42,760 nt of DNA, taken from contig PWMS01000108.1 of assembly GCA_003558105.1 (NCBI GenBank), positions 1 through 42,760 on the forward strand, read 5' to 3'. Made by a program: the position numbers and the translations under genes. Shown piece after piece: positions 42,649 through 42,760 of the stretch. Below the pieces are notes generated by a model. That model was not told the DNA's origin and made no database searches. It saw only the letters and a list, made by a program, of their open reading frames with translations. This DNA comes from Mollicutes bacterium (GTDB lineage Bacteria > Bacillota_I > Bacilli_A > Izemoplasmatales > Izemoplasmataceae). Positions within the stretch are counted from its first letter, which is position 1. Every line of letters begins with the position of its first letter.

Positions 42649-42654
42649 TATAAT
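42649..42654 (+). promoter_or_regulatory. -10 box of the right-edge gene
   Basis: TATAAT 21 bases before ATG 42675, with GAGGCGATG in between. The divergent region 42475-42674 otherwise holds only the opposing promoter and A/T-rich sequence. Confidence 0.45.
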
Positions 42655-42674
42655 AATTTTGCGAGGCGATGTAA

Positions 42675-42760
42675 ATGAAAAAAAATGATCTTATTTTAAT
42701 AGTTACGGTCTTATTGATAGGCTTAAGTTCATTATTGACAGTCCAAATTATTCAAGCGCA
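42675..42760 (+). CDS. start of a probable NusG-domain-II (EetA-like) membrane-anchored protein, truncated by window end
   Basis: Only 28 residues are visible, MKKNDLILIVTVLLIGLSSL and onward. A short basic start followed directly by one hydrophobic helix is the usual N-terminus of NusG-domain-II proteins, which accompany Gx-family and FMN-binding genes. The diagnostic domain lies outside the window, so this is a context-based guess; any small anchored protein could begin this way. The start is supported by GAGGCGATG. Confidence 0.4.
   Translation, partial: MKKNDLILIVTVLLIGLSSLLTVQIIQA

Noticed and set aside
1-42760. CRISPR arrays, tRNA/rRNA genes, insertion sequences, prophage or integron features
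   Set aside because: No regularly spaced repeats, cloverleaf or rRNA-like sequence, transposase, integrase or structural phage genes were recognised on either strand.

Overview
The window reads as the chromosome of a low-to-moderate GC, anaerobic or microaerobic relative of the Firmicutes and Mollicutes. An Acholeplasma/Izemoplasma/Haloplasma-like lineage is my best guess, inferred from family content rather than from any marker gene. TGA is used as a stop (for example at the ends of the genes at 36518 and 37430) and Trp is TGG, so this is the standard bacterial code and not the Mycoplasma code. Genes are packed tightly, often overlapping by 4-30 bases. Starts are ATG, GTG and probably one TTG, with strong AGGAGG-type ribosome sites. 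Leaders are short, with a TTATAAT box often only 20-35 bases before the start codon. I saw no rRNA, tRNA, CRISPR array, insertion sequence or prophage, and no gene-free stretch over 300 bases.

Layout. 1-6772 (+): end of nicotinate phosphoribosyltransferase, thiol peroxidase (tpx), a membrane-bound XRE regulator, htpG, an amidohydrolase and a DUF624/YesL-like membrane protein. 6789-8801 (-): a membrane HD-GYP protein. 8931-9788 (+): a PhzF-family protein. 9910-19125 (+): one long apparent operon of nine genes. These are an 896-residue charged coiled-coil protein, cardiolipin synthase, an ABC-2 exporter pair, a PduO-type cobalamin adenosyltransferase, a DegV fatty-acid-binding protein, a HAAS-like membrane protein built of about six WHPxW repeats, and two small proteins. 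19141-21159 (-): a second HD-GYP protein, colinear with the first. 21293-26588 (+): a YgjV-like protein and two tandem MacB-type ATPase-permease fusions. 26614-27969 (-): class II photolyase, diverging from a degenerate OLD-like ATPase/TOPRIM protein, which overlaps an aminotransferase gene. 30450-34096 (+): a compressed operon of LURP-one-like protein, zinc-ribbon methyltransferase, 2-hydroxyacid dehydrogenase, a reductive-dehalogenase/QueG-like Fe-S protein, a Smr domain protein and a zinc-ribbon membrane protein. 34207-36403 (+): NfnA and NfnB. 36518-39510 (+): two DegV proteins flanking MarR, PadR and a HAAS-like protein. 39560-42760: a Gx-family membrane protein (+), a doubly anchored ApbE (-), a two-domain FMN-binding lipoprotein (-), and the start of a probable NusG-domain-II protein (+).

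How it fits together. The right-hand end has the parts of a flavin-based extracellular electron transfer or membrane redox module: ApbE covalently loads FMN onto the tandem-domain lipoprotein, and Gx and NusG-II proteins are usual companions. NfnAB would balance NADH, NADPH and ferredoxin for an anaerobe. Several other loci point to the membrane: cardiolipin synthase, three DegV (FakB-like) acyl carriers, HAAS/PadR membrane-stress-type modules and three ABC exporter systems. The most novel-looking items are the coiled-coil/cardiolipin synthase operon, the WHPxW repeat protein, the EF-hand-like insertions in the FMN lipoprotein, and the degenerate OLD-TOPRIM protein beside photolyase.
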